This document shows, one piece after another, positions 7,020-14,524 of a stretch of 26,935 bases of DNA. Positions within the stretch are counted from its first letter, which is position 1; the number at the start of each line of letters is the position of its first letter. This stretch comes from Avichristensenella sp031550095 (GTDB lineage Bacteria; Bacillota; Clostridia; Christensenellales; Aristaeellaceae). A program made the translations under genes and the position numbers. The notes beneath the pieces were generated by a model. It did not search any database. It was not told where the DNA came from and was given only the letters and a program-made list of their open reading frames with translations. The stretch spans positions 1-26,935 of the forward strand of contig JAVBOX010000166.1 in assembly GCA_031550095.1 (NCBI GenBank), given 5' to 3'.

Positions 7020-7910
7020 ATGCAAGGACAAAGCGATTTGGAAATGGGGTATCCCCGGATTTGCGCCCATCGCGGGTTTAACACCGTTGCGCCTGAAGGC
7101 TCACTGGCGGCCTACGCGTCAGCGGTGGCCCTGGGGGCCGATGAGATCGAGGTGGACATCTGGCCGACGAAGGACGGCGACATCATGGTTTTTCATGATC
7201 GGGTTTTGGACCGGACCACCGACGGGCATGGCCGCATCATGGATTTGACCACCAAGGACGTTCGGGCTTTGGACGCGGGTTCCTGGTATTCACCTCGCTT
7301 CGCGGGCTGCCGCATCGCCTTTTTTGAGGAGGTGCTGGAACGGTTTGCCGACCGGGTGCTGATCAACATCCATATCAAGCCCTTTTACGCTCAAGCGGAC
7401 ATCAGCCTGCGCATGAAACAGCGCCTGCGGCGGCAGCATGACATGTATGTATCCGAAAAACCGCTCATGCCCCCATTGCCGGTGGGCATTGAGGAGGTTT
7501 TTCCAGAGGTGCGGGATTTCCAGACGCCGGATTATGACGAGAAAACCTTCGGCCGCCTTCTGGATATCATCGACCGGCACCATGCCCGGGATCGGGTCTA
7601 TGTGGCGGGAACCAAGGATGTGCTGCGCACCGCCATCCGAATGGCGCCGGATATCACCCGGGACTGCATTGAGGGGGATTCAAACTATACCATCGTGGAG
7701 GACGCTCTCCGGTATGGATGCAAGAAGCTGCAGTTCATCAAGCTGTTCCTGACGCAAAAGATGATTGACGAGGCCCATAAACATGGAATTGTCTGCAACA
7801 TGTTCTGGGCGGATGATCCTGATGAGGCGCTGGCTTACCACGGGCTAGGCATCGACACGATTCTGACCAACAATTTTCTCAATGTAAAACGCGCGTTTTC
7901 CGCCGAGTAA
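7020..7910 (+). CDS. Glycerophosphodiester phosphodiesterase-family protein with an altered metal site
   Basis: A TIM-barrel protein of 296 residues in the GDPD family, which cleaves glycerophosphodiesters to glycerol 3-phosphate and an alcohol. ATG 7020 is chosen because GGAGGA (7005-7010) precedes it by nine bases. The hallmarks His17-Arg18-Gly, Glu44, Asp46 and His59 are in place. Two deviations stand out. The usual NIEIK metal-ligand motif reads NIHIK, with His118 where Glu is expected, and PENT is replaced by PEGS (25-28). The end of the barrel has LTNNF rather than a TD-P motif. It lies 131 bp after the binding-protein gene and before a TIM-barrel isomerase, so it probably acts on the imported compound. 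It may be a normal enzyme with a variant metal site, or a family member with shifted chemistry. Confidence 0.85.
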   Translation: MQGQSDLEMGYPRICAHRGFNTVAPEGSLAAYASAVALGADEIEVDIWPTKDGDIMVFHDRVLDRTTDGHGRIMDLTTKDVRALDAGSWYSPRFAGCRIAFFEEVLERFADRVLINIHIKPFYAQADISLRMKQRLRRQHDMYVSEKPLMPPLPVGIEEVFPEVRDFQTPDYDEKTFGRLLDIIDRHHARDRVYVAGTKDVLRTAIRMAPDITRDCIEGDSNYTIVEDALRYGCKKLQFIKLFLTQKMIDEAHKHGIVCNMFWADDPDEALAYHGLGIDTILTNNFLNVKRAFSAE

Positions 7911-7945
7911 TCATCGGAGAAAAGGCATTTCAAGGGGGCGTCATC

Positions 7946-8749
7946 GTGCAGATTACCGTATCCTCTATTGGATTTTGCGGGCATCCTATTTATAACATGC
8001 AGAAGCTGCCCAAAGAGATTGGCATCGAAATCTTTTATGAATGGGGCGCGGAACGATACTGGGAGCTGGCCCTGGCTGAAATCATGCGGGACCGGGAAGG
8101 AAAGTTCAGCATCCACGCGCCGTATCAGGGAAATATCACGGAAATGTCCCTTACGGACCGGGAGGAAGAGCTTTTCGAATACCTTCGGCAGCCCTTCCGG
8201 CTGTATCACAAATACGGCGGCGAAGGCTATGTGGTGCATATGAACGCGCCGTATGAGCGGGAACCCGCTCCTTTAGAAAAAAAGGAACGCCTCCTGCGCG
8301 TCGCGGACCGTCTTCACAGGTTGAATGAAATCTGCGCCCGGGAAGGCGTGACCATGCTTGTGGAGAATCTGGCTTATGGCAACGGGCTGAAGACCCTCTG
8401 CGACCAGGCGGATTTCCTGCGCTTGTTTGAGCAGGATCCGTCCTTGAACTGCATCATCGATACGGGCCACGCCATCCTGGGGGGCTTTCGGATTGATGAA
8501 ATTCAGAACGCGTTGGGCAGCCGGCTGAAAGCTTATCATATCCATGACAACGATGGCAAGGAGGATCGGCACCAGCGGCTCGGCACGGGCATCCTGGACT
8601 GGCCCCGGTTCTTCCAGGGAGCGAAAACATACACAAAGGACGCCATGTTCACGATGGAATACAGCGTGAACGCGGTTTCCAACATCACCGATTACGCCGT
8701 GGACGCCCAAAAAATGCGCGGCATGATGGGAGAAGCAGGCGCGCAATAG
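7946..8749 (+). CDS. Sugar phosphate isomerase/epimerase-like TIM-barrel protein
   Basis: A 267-residue protein of the xylose isomerase-like/AP endonuclease 2 TIM-barrel superfamily. Candidate metal ligands are His57 (SIHAP), His98, Glu140 (VEN), Asp172 and His175 (DTGH), His198/His200 and His209, and Glu238 (MEYS), all at positions expected for the metal-dependent members. The start is GTG 7946, with AAGGGGG at 7932-7938. It follows the GDPD-like gene by 35 bp and closes the uptake operon, which points to isomerisation or epimerisation of the released sugar or polyol. DNA repair by endonuclease IV activity is less likely given this context and the divergent motifs. Exact substrate unknown. 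Confidence 0.82.
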   Translation: MQITVSSIGFCGHPIYNMQKLPKEIGIEIFYEWGAERYWELALAEIMRDREGKFSIHAPYQGNITEMSLTDREEELFEYLRQPFRLYHKYGGEGYVVHMNAPYEREPAPLEKKERLLRVADRLHRLNEICAREGVTMLVENLAYGNGLKTLCDQADFLRLFEQDPSLNCIIDTGHAILGGFRIDEIQNALGSRLKAYHIHDNDGKEDRHQRLGTGILDWPRFFQGAKTYTKDAMFTMEYSVNAVSNITDYAVDAQKMRGMMGEAGAQ

Positions 8750-8763
8750 AACGGCGCGCCTGC
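8735..8763. terminator. GC-rich hairpin between convergent genes
   Basis: GCAGGCGCGC (8735-8744) and GCGCGCCTGC (8754-8763) form a perfect 10-bp stem with a 9-nt loop that contains the stop codon of the TIM-barrel gene. No T-run follows on either strand, so it may only hinder read-through between the convergent genes. Confidence 0.45.
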
Positions 8764-8785
8764 TGCCTGAAAAGGTGGGCTTTCC

Positions 8786-10072
8786 TTACTTCCGCCCGTC
8801 TTTTCCCCCGATCAGCCGCGCCAAGTACCGGGATTTCATCTGCTGGGAAGCCATTGCCTTCGTTATCGGGGGAAGGCGCAAAATGGCGGAGAGCATCGCG
8901 CCCATGACCCTGTGGCTTAAAAGAACCGGGGTATCGAAGATCAGGTTGGCCAGTTGGCCTTTCTCAATGGCGGCGCAGACATACCGGTGGGCGGAATTCA
9001 CCGGGGTGATGAGCTTCTTTTCCCGTTGCTTCAGGGTGAGGCAGCCCGCGGGGCAGTTTCTGGCGCATACCGCGCACCCAAGGCAGATATCCTCGCTGAT
9101 CCTGGCAATCTGCCGGGTTCTTTCCCCAATCCGCTCCTTGTTCATATAAATGGCGCCCATGGGGCAGGCCTTGGCGCATTTGCCGCAGCCTACGCAGCGT
9201 GCTTCGTCGATATCCGGCAGGAAGCCCGTGGTGACCAGAGGCTGGCGGGCACCATATTTCTTCGCGGCTTGAAGGGCTTCACAGCAGCAGCCGCAGCAGT
9301 TGCAGATAAAGCTGATATCCCTTTGCACGTTTTCCCCGAACTGAACCAGGTTGTGCTCGTAGGATCGGGCAAGGGCTTCCATGGCTTCGGATTTCCCGAT
9401 CGCCCTGCTATGCCCATGGCGGGACAAGGAGTCCGCTGTGTTGCCAAAGGTGAGGCAGACGTCCATAGGCGCGTTGCAGGCGGTGCCTAAATGGTGGGCC
9501 TTGTGGCGGCAGTAGCACATGCCCACCGCCAGGTGTTCCGCGGTTTCGACGATTTGGGTGGCCCGCTCGTAGTCCAGCACATGGACGGTGAGCTCAGGCG
9601 GAATCATGGGCTCCTGAACGAATATCCGGCCTGGCTTTGTCTCCACGCTAAAAAACAGATCATCGAAAAACGCGCTTTCAACATTAAGATACTGATGATA
9701 CAGCTCGCTGAGGAGGGGCTGGTCAATATCTCCCCGGACCCGCATGAGGGTAAACTCAATAAAGCCGGCCATGGGCGGGGGCATCATATACCGGGTTTCC
9801 CGGCCTTCTTGCACCACGTCCAGGAGCATGGACTTATCGCACAGGCCATCCAAGATGATCCTTGCTTCCCTTTCGGTGACGCCAAGGGCCTTGGCGGCCT
9901 GCTTCGCCGTGTAGGGCCGGATAGGCAGTACCGCCAAGCTGGCGGCCTCTCTCTCATTAACAAGGGCGGCAAGAATCTTGTATAGGGTTTCGGAAGGCGG
10001 CGCACCTTGCGGGAACCGGTTGAGCCGTTCCTGAAATTGAACGTAGGCTTCCCTTGCCGTGTGGTGCGACAT
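8786..10072 (-). CDS. Cysteine-rich 4Fe-4S ferredoxin-type protein with N-terminal helix-turn-helix-like region
   Basis: A 428-residue iron-sulfur protein. Residues about 50-95 look like a winged-helix module (AKQAAKALGVTEREARIIL). A first cysteine group follows (Cys186, Cys188, Cys199, Cys206), then the dense cluster CNCCGCCCEA at 257-266. Two classical ferredoxin motifs come next, CVGCGKCAKACP (293-304) and CLGCAVCARNCP (330-341). The C-terminal ~60 residues are hydrophobic and basic and could associate with the membrane. The start ATG 10072 overlaps the stop of the aldo/keto reductase gene (TGATG), so the two are coupled and probably exchange electrons. I recognise the architecture as a Clostridial 4Fe-4S dicluster protein but know no assigned reaction. 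The CNCCGCCC cluster could bind another metal centre. Confidence 0.85.
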   Translation of the reverse strand: MSHHTAREAYVQFQERLNRFPQGAPPSETLYKILAALVNEREAASLAVLPIRPYTAKQAAKALGVTEREARIILDGLCDKSMLLDVVQEGRETRYMMPPPMAGFIEFTLMRVRGDIDQPLLSELYHQYLNVESAFFDDLFFSVETKPGRIFVQEPMIPPELTVHVLDYERATQIVETAEHLAVGMCYCRHKAHHLGTACNAPMDVCLTFGNTADSLSRHGHSRAIGKSEAMEALARSYEHNLVQFGENVQRDISFICNCCGCCCEALQAAKKYGARQPLVTTGFLPDIDEARCVGCGKCAKACPMGAIYMNKERIGERTRQIARISEDICLGCAVCARNCPAGCLTLKQREKKLITPVNSAHRYVCAAIEKGQLANLIFDTPVLLSHRVMGAMLSAILRLPPITKAMASQQMKSRYLARLIGGKDGRK

Positions 10073-11181
10073 CAGTAGATCTCCCTTCCCGCCAGCTTGT
10101 AATCCGCTAAGTAAAGCTTTTCCGGGATATCGATGCCATAGGGACACAGGGGCAGGCACTGACCGCAGCCATCGCAGGCGGCGATACCTCCCGGAATGCC
10201 CGCGTATTTGGAACTCCCCAGGGCTTTTTGGCCGAACCAAAACCTGAGCCGCTCCATCAGGGCGTACTGGGCCGTATCGGCGACGACGCCACGGGCCATC
10301 TGCCGGTCATACAGCCCTTCGGCGGCAAACACCTCTTGGATTTGAACGCCCTTGGGGCACGCGCAGCGGCCGCATTGGCGGCATACATAGTCCCCCAGCT
10401 CAATGGCCGTTTCAAGCAGCAATTGCTCCTCCGTCTCAGCCATGGGGGAGTAGCACTCCGCATACTGAAGATCGTCCCGGAGCATTTTTTCGCTGTTGAT
10501 TCCGGCAACCACCACGGAGACTGGCCTGCTGAAGGCGTAACGGAAGGCGGATGGGGCTGAGCGGTATAGATATCCATCGGCGATGGGCTTCATGAGGATG
10601 ATGCCCGCGCCTTTTTTTCGCGCCAAGGGCACCAGCTCTCCCTCAATGGTTGGGAAGTTGCAGCGGTCATAGTAGTTGATGGTGGACATTACGGCCTGGA
10701 ATTTATCCCGTCGGAGGGCCTCGATGAGCGCACCTGGCCATCCGTGCATGGAAATGCCGATGAAGCGGATCTTTCCGGCTTGCTTTGCGGCGAGGGCGGC
10801 TTCATAGGCGCCGCCGGGGGCAAGGATTTTATCCAGCTCCTCAACGGAAGGCACCCCGTGCATAAGCAGTCCATCCAGGTGGTCGGTCCCTAGGTTCGTC
10901 AGGCTCCGGTCGATCTGGTCGGCGGCGCCCTTTGCGTCTCGCATGCCTGTCTTGGAGACCAGGATGAAGTCGTCCCGCCGGCGCATGACGGAGCGGCCGA
11001 TCTTTCGCTCGGATTCTCCATCCCCATAGCTGGCGGCAGTTTCCAGATAGTTGCCCCCGGCGTCCAGATAGCCATTTAGGAGGTTGCCCGCTTCTTTCAC
11101 GGGGATTTCCAACAGATGAAAGCCGCCAAAACCCAAAATGGAGACATTCATCCCCGTCTGACCAAGCGCCCGATACTCCAT
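10072..11181 (-). CDS. Aldo/keto reductase with C-terminal 4Fe-4S domain
   Basis: A 369-residue protein combining an aldo/keto reductase barrel with a C-terminal dicluster ferredoxin region (COG1453-like). The catalytic tetrad is represented by Tyr52 (AASYGDGESE), Lys77 (LVSKTG) and His108 (LLMHGV). The usual Asp of the DTA motif is Glu47 (YLETA), a conservative change. The first C-terminal cysteine group is CRQCGRCACP (267-276), the second CDGCGQCLPLCP (336-347). ATG 11181 follows AAGGAGG by nine bases; an in-frame TTG one codon upstream is disfavoured. The stop overlaps the start of the ferredoxin-type gene, so the pair is an operon. Likely role: reduction or oxidation of a carbonyl compound linked to low-potential electron transfer. 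Substrate unknown. Confidence 0.9.
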   Translation of the reverse strand: MEYRALGQTGMNVSILGFGGFHLLEIPVKEAGNLLNGYLDAGGNYLETAASYGDGESERKIGRSVMRRRDDFILVSKTGMRDAKGAADQIDRSLTNLGTDHLDGLLMHGVPSVEELDKILAPGGAYEAALAAKQAGKIRFIGISMHGWPGALIEALRRDKFQAVMSTINYYDRCNFPTIEGELVPLARKKGAGIILMKPIADGYLYRSAPSAFRYAFSRPVSVVVAGINSEKMLRDDLQYAECYSPMAETEEQLLLETAIELGDYVCRQCGRCACPKGVQIQEVFAAEGLYDRQMARGVVADTAQYALMERLRFWFGQKALGSSKYAGIPGGIAACDGCGQCLPLCPYGIDIPEKLYLADYKLAGREIY

Positions 11182-11259
11182 CAAGCCTCGCCTCCTTTTT
11201 TTCTCAGTATATCAACTCTGGTTGGTTTTTGCACGCAAAATAATTCCATCAGGAAGTGC

Positions 11260-11288
11260 TTTACAAATTCCGAAAAGACGTGTATAAT
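11260..11288 (+). promoter_or_regulatory. Promoter of the radical SAM DNA-repair operon
   Basis: TTTACA (11260-11265) and TATAAT (11283-11288) with a 17-bp spacer. The start point would be near 11295, at the edge of the SOS box. Confidence 0.75.
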
Positions 11289-11296
11289 TGAAAATA

Positions 11297-11310
11297 AGAA
11301 CATATGTTCG
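11297..11310. promoter_or_regulatory. LexA (SOS) box
   Basis: AGAACATATGTTCG differs at only the first base from the ideal Gram-positive LexA site CGAACATATGTTCG. It lies at the expected transcription start of the promoter at 11260-11288, where bound LexA would block initiation. Confidence 0.75.
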
Positions 11311-11335
11311 TTATATGATTTTGGAGGCAATTGCT

Positions 11336-12661
11336 ATGGATTTGATGCAGAAGCTCACCCTGCTGGCGGATAGCGCCAAGTATGATGTGGCTTGCACTTC
11401 CTCCGGCGTGGATCGGCGTAACGTCAAGGGTATCGGCAATGCCGTCGCCGCGGGCATTTGCCATACCTTTTCCGCCGATGGACGGTGCGTCTCCCTGCTG
11501 AAGGTGCTGATGTCAAATTACTGTGTCTACAACTGTGCCTATTGCGTCAACCGGATTGACAACGACGTTCCACGGACGGCCTTCACGCCGGAGGAGTTGG
11601 CGGAGTTGACCATTCAGTTTTACAGGCGAAACTATATCGAAGGGCTTTTCCTCTCCAGCGGCGTGCTGCGGAATCCCGATTACACCATGGAACAGATGAT
11701 CCGCGTCTTGGAGATTCTCCGCCACGAGCATCATTTCTGGGGGTATATCCATGCCAAGACCATTCCCGGCGCCTCGCCGGAGCTGGTGCGCCGGTTGGGG
11801 CTGGTGGCGGACAGGCTGAGCGTGAACATCGAGCTGCCCAGCGAGGCCAGCCTTCAACGCATCGCCCCCAACAAGACCAAGCGGGCCATCCTGGCGCCCA
11901 TGGCCCAGATCCGGGAAGGGCTCATCCAGAACAAGCAAGAGCTGACCCTTTACCGCAACGCCCCGAAGTTTGCCCCGGCAGGCCAGTCCACCCAAATGGT
12001 GATTGGCGCTACCCCGGAGAGCGACTTTAAGATCATCAGCCTGGCCTCCGGCTTGTATCGCGCCTACCAGATGCGGCGGGTTTTTTATTCGGCCTATATC
12101 CCCATTTCCACGGACAAGGCTTTGCCCGCGCTGCATAGCAAGCCGCCCTTGCTTCGGGAGCACCGACTGTATCAGGCGGATTTCCTCATGCGCCAGTACC
12201 ACTTTTCCGCCCAGGAGATTTTGACCGAAGACGAGCCAAACCTGAACCCCTTTCTGGATCCCAAGTGCAACTGGGCCATACGGAACCTGCATCTTTTTCC
12301 CGTGGATGTGAACACAGCCTCCCTGGAGGAGCTGCTCAGGGTGCCTGGCATTGGCCCGCTCAGCGCCGAGCGCATCCTGACGGCCAGGCGGACGGGCACA
12401 TTGACCCTTTCCGGCCTGAAGCGGATCGGGGTGGTGCTGAAGCGGGCTCAATTCTTCATCCGATGTGGGGACTTGCAAAGAGGGATCAGAGCGGACCGTG
12501 AGGCCATCGTTCGGTCGGTCATGGACCCCAAAGCGCTATCGTTTGGCCTGGAGCAGCTATCGTTCTTTCATGCCGAGGGCGGGCTGCCCCCGGGCGCCGC
12601 TGGTCTGGCGCCAGAGAATGCCGTTGAGGAGGCCGTTTTGTGCATAGCCAAAAGCCTTTAG
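11336..12661 (+). CDS. Putative DNA modification/repair radical SAM protein (TIGR03916 type)
   Basis: A 441-residue radical SAM enzyme. The cluster-binding motif is CVYNCAYC (Cys63, Cys67, Cys70), and the SAM barrel follows. Near the C-terminus (about 322-378) is a helix-hairpin-helix DNA-binding module (NTASLEELLRVPGIGPLSAE). This combination, and the adjacent TIGR03915-type gene, match the family known as 'radical SAM linked to uracil-DNA glycosylase', a predicted but biochemically unassigned DNA repair or modification system. ATG 11336 is preceded by GGAGG (11323-11327) at eight bases. The gene overlaps its partner by 22 nt. A strong promoter with a LexA box lies directly upstream, which supports a DNA-damage role. 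Reaction and substrate are unknown. Confidence 0.92.
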   Translation: MDLMQKLTLLADSAKYDVACTSSGVDRRNVKGIGNAVAAGICHTFSADGRCVSLLKVLMSNYCVYNCAYCVNRIDNDVPRTAFTPEELAELTIQFYRRNYIEGLFLSSGVLRNPDYTMEQMIRVLEILRHEHHFWGYIHAKTIPGASPELVRRLGLVADRLSVNIELPSEASLQRIAPNKTKRAILAPMAQIREGLIQNKQELTLYRNAPKFAPAGQSTQMVIGATPESDFKIISLASGLYRAYQMRRVFYSAYIPISTDKALPALHSKPPLLREHRLYQADFLMRQYHFSAQEILTEDEPNLNPFLDPKCNWAIRNLHLFPVDVNTASLEELLRVPGIGPLSAERILTARRTGTLTLSGLKRIGVVLKRAQFFIRCGDLQRGIRADREAIVRSVMDPKALSFGLEQLSFFHAEGGLPPGAAGLAPENAVEEAVLCIAKSL

Positions 12662-13413
12662 TGATTCCCTGCGATGTGGCCTACCGCTATGACGGAGGGC
12701 TTTCCGGCCTTTATACCTGCATTCATGCCTGCGTTTACAGCGGTCAGCTGCCCATGGAAATCGCGCCGGAAGCGCCGGCCCAGCCGACCTTGCTGCCAAC
12801 CCGCTATATTCCAACCGATCCGGAAAAAGCCGACCGGGTGCGGGACGCCATCCAGCGGAAAATAGCCCTTCGGGCCCAAGAAATGGTGGAAGATGTTTTT
12901 TTAAGCTGCCTGCCGGATAAGGAGATACGGATTCTGCGCTTTCTGCTGCTGGGCTTTCGGGAAGGCAAGCGGGTGCTGCGGATGTTGGACCATATGGATG
13001 TGGAACCCCTGTACGCGGCGGAAAAGCATTTGTTTCGGGAAACACACCATCTCTGCGGGTTTATTCGCTTTGAGGACCATGGAGGGCGGCTGATCGCTAC
13101 CATCCGGCCTAAAAACTTTGTTCTGCCGTTTTTGGCGGACCATTTCATCGACCGGCTTTCCAGCGAAACGTTTATGATCTTTGACCGAACCCATGGAGCG
13201 GCGCTGATCCATGAACCGGGGAGAAGTGAAATCGTCCGGCTGGAGGGGGTTGAAAAGGGAAATATCTCCGAGGAAGAGGCCCGATACCAAGCTCTGTGGC
13301 GGCGGTTTTATAAAACGATCGCCATTGAGTCCCGGGTGAACCATCGGCTGCGCCAAGGGCACATGCCAAAGCGGTTCTGGCCGGAAATGACGGAGATGAA
13401 AGGCCAGGAATAA
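12640..13413 (+). CDS. TIGR03915-family putative DNA repair protein (DUF4130-containing)
   Basis: A 257-residue protein that is the usual partner of the radical SAM protein upstream. Family hallmarks are YRYDGGLSGLYTCIH at the N-terminus, the central FLLLGFREGKRVLRML stretch, and the C-terminal region ALWRRFYKTIAIESRVNHRL followed by RQGHMPKRFW. In other lineages this family is fused to, or adjacent to, uracil-DNA glycosylase, hence the repair prediction. The start is GTG 12640 with GAGGAGG at 12626-12632. It lies within the upstream reading frame's last 22 nt, so translation is coupled and both proteins are under the same LexA box. Activity unknown. Confidence 0.9.
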   Translation: MHSQKPLVIPCDVAYRYDGGLSGLYTCIHACVYSGQLPMEIAPEAPAQPTLLPTRYIPTDPEKADRVRDAIQRKIALRAQEMVEDVFLSCLPDKEIRILRFLLLGFREGKRVLRMLDHMDVEPLYAAEKHLFRETHHLCGFIRFEDHGGRLIATIRPKNFVLPFLADHFIDRLSSETFMIFDRTHGAALIHEPGRSEIVRLEGVEKGNISEEEARYQALWRRFYKTIAIESRVNHRLRQGHMPKRFWPEMTEMKGQE

Positions 13414-13534
13414 GGAAACGGTAAAAATTTCCCATTTGAATCATATTATATATCACCATGAAAGGAATGAACCATGGGGCATGGCTCGTTTTATGGGGTA
13501 TACGCCAATATCACCGGACGAGAGGAAGCTTTTT

Positions 13535-14383
13535 GTGATTTCCATGTTGACGCTGAATGTCCGAATTCAGACGGTTTTGGATGGTTCCAATCAATTTGCC
13601 CACCGGAAGGACAGGATGATCCGCAGGCTGATGGAGGAATCGCCGGATGTGATCGGTTTTCAAGAGGTTCTAGGCGGCATGCTTGGCCCAATCCGGCAAG
13701 GAATGGCCGGGTATGGATTTATCGGTTTGCCCAGCAAGCGGAATGGGCGAGGGGAGTATACGGCCATCGCCTATCGCCAGAACGCAGTGGAGCTTGTGGA
13801 TTCCGGCGTCTTCTGGCTGTCCGGGCAGCCTGAAAAAGCGGGCAGCCGATTCTTCCTGCAAAGCATGGACCCCAGAAGCTGCACCTGGGCGGAATTTAAG
13901 GATCTCGCCAGCGGCACCCGCTTTCGTTACTTCAATACCCACCTGGATCACCTGTCGCCCCTGGCCAGAGCCCGCGGGGCCCGGGTGATTTTTCGGCATA
14001 TCGCCCAGCTCCAGCGCCGGGAAAGGCTTCCCATTTTCTGGGGCGGGGATTTTAACTTCACGCCCATGGCGGGCCTTTATTCCGAATGCCTCCGACAGGT
14101 GATCGGAGAGGAGCGCCTGACGGATGTGACGGATGCCATTCCCTCCACCTTCCATTGGTTTGGCGCCATGAAGCGGCCCATGAAACTGGACTATATCTTT
14201 GTGGATGAGAAAACGGCGGGGGATGCGATGGAGGTGGAACTGCTGAGAACGGACGAGGGCAGCGGCTGCATTTCAGACCACCATGGGATTCGGCTGAACT
14301 GGCATCCCGGCGAGCCCGGGCGGGAGCCGGAGAAGGCCGCGCTTTTGGAGGCCTATTCGGGCAGCGCGGTTCCCGCCGTGTGA
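13535..14383 (+). CDS. Endonuclease/exonuclease/phosphatase-family protein
   Basis: A protein of about 282 residues with the EEP (DNase I-like) fold. Characteristic elements are LTLNVRIQ (strand 1 Asn), FQEV (catalytic Glu), RYFNTHLDH (His), GGDFNFTP (Asp/Asn) and SDHHGI (catalytic Asp-His) at the C-terminal end. All expected metal-binding and catalytic positions are present, so it should be an active phosphodiesterase or phosphatase; sugar-phosphate, lipid or nucleic acid substrates are all possible. The start is uncertain. GTG 13535 has AGAGGAAG about seven bases upstream and gives the compact N-terminus usual in the family; in-frame ATG 13481 and TTG 13436 would add up to 33 residues. It lies 121 bp after the repair pair and might be co-expressed with it. 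Confidence 0.87.
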   Translation: MISMLTLNVRIQTVLDGSNQFAHRKDRMIRRLMEESPDVIGFQEVLGGMLGPIRQGMAGYGFIGLPSKRNGRGEYTAIAYRQNAVELVDSGVFWLSGQPEKAGSRFFLQSMDPRSCTWAEFKDLASGTRFRYFNTHLDHLSPLARARGARVIFRHIAQLQRRERLPIFWGGDFNFTPMAGLYSECLRQVIGEERLTDVTDAIPSTFHWFGAMKRPMKLDYIFVDEKTAGDAMEVELLRTDEGSGCISDHHGIRLNWHPGEPGREPEKAALLEAYSGSAVPAV

Positions 14384-14435
14384 CGGCATTTTGGTTTTCC
14401 ATGGCCCATCCGTTTCCCAAAGGCGCCCCTTTCGG

Positions 14436-14463
14436 TTGACAGGCCTTAATTGAAGTATATAAT
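14436..14463 (+). promoter_or_regulatory. Promoter of wecB
   Basis: TTGACA (14436-14441) and TATAAT (14458-14463) with a 16-bp spacer. It lies inside any longer N-terminal extension of wecB, which argues for the GTG 14525 start. Confidence 0.75.
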
Positions 14464-14524
14464 GATCTCATTGCCTTACTTTTCCATTTTATCCCATTTT
14501 TTCCACGACGCGAGGAGATATAAA

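Noticed and set aside
13474..13833. 119-codon open frame overlapping the phosphodiesterase-fold gene
   Set aside because: Its protein sequence follows the other frame's codons and shows no domain; kept only as a start-site puzzle.
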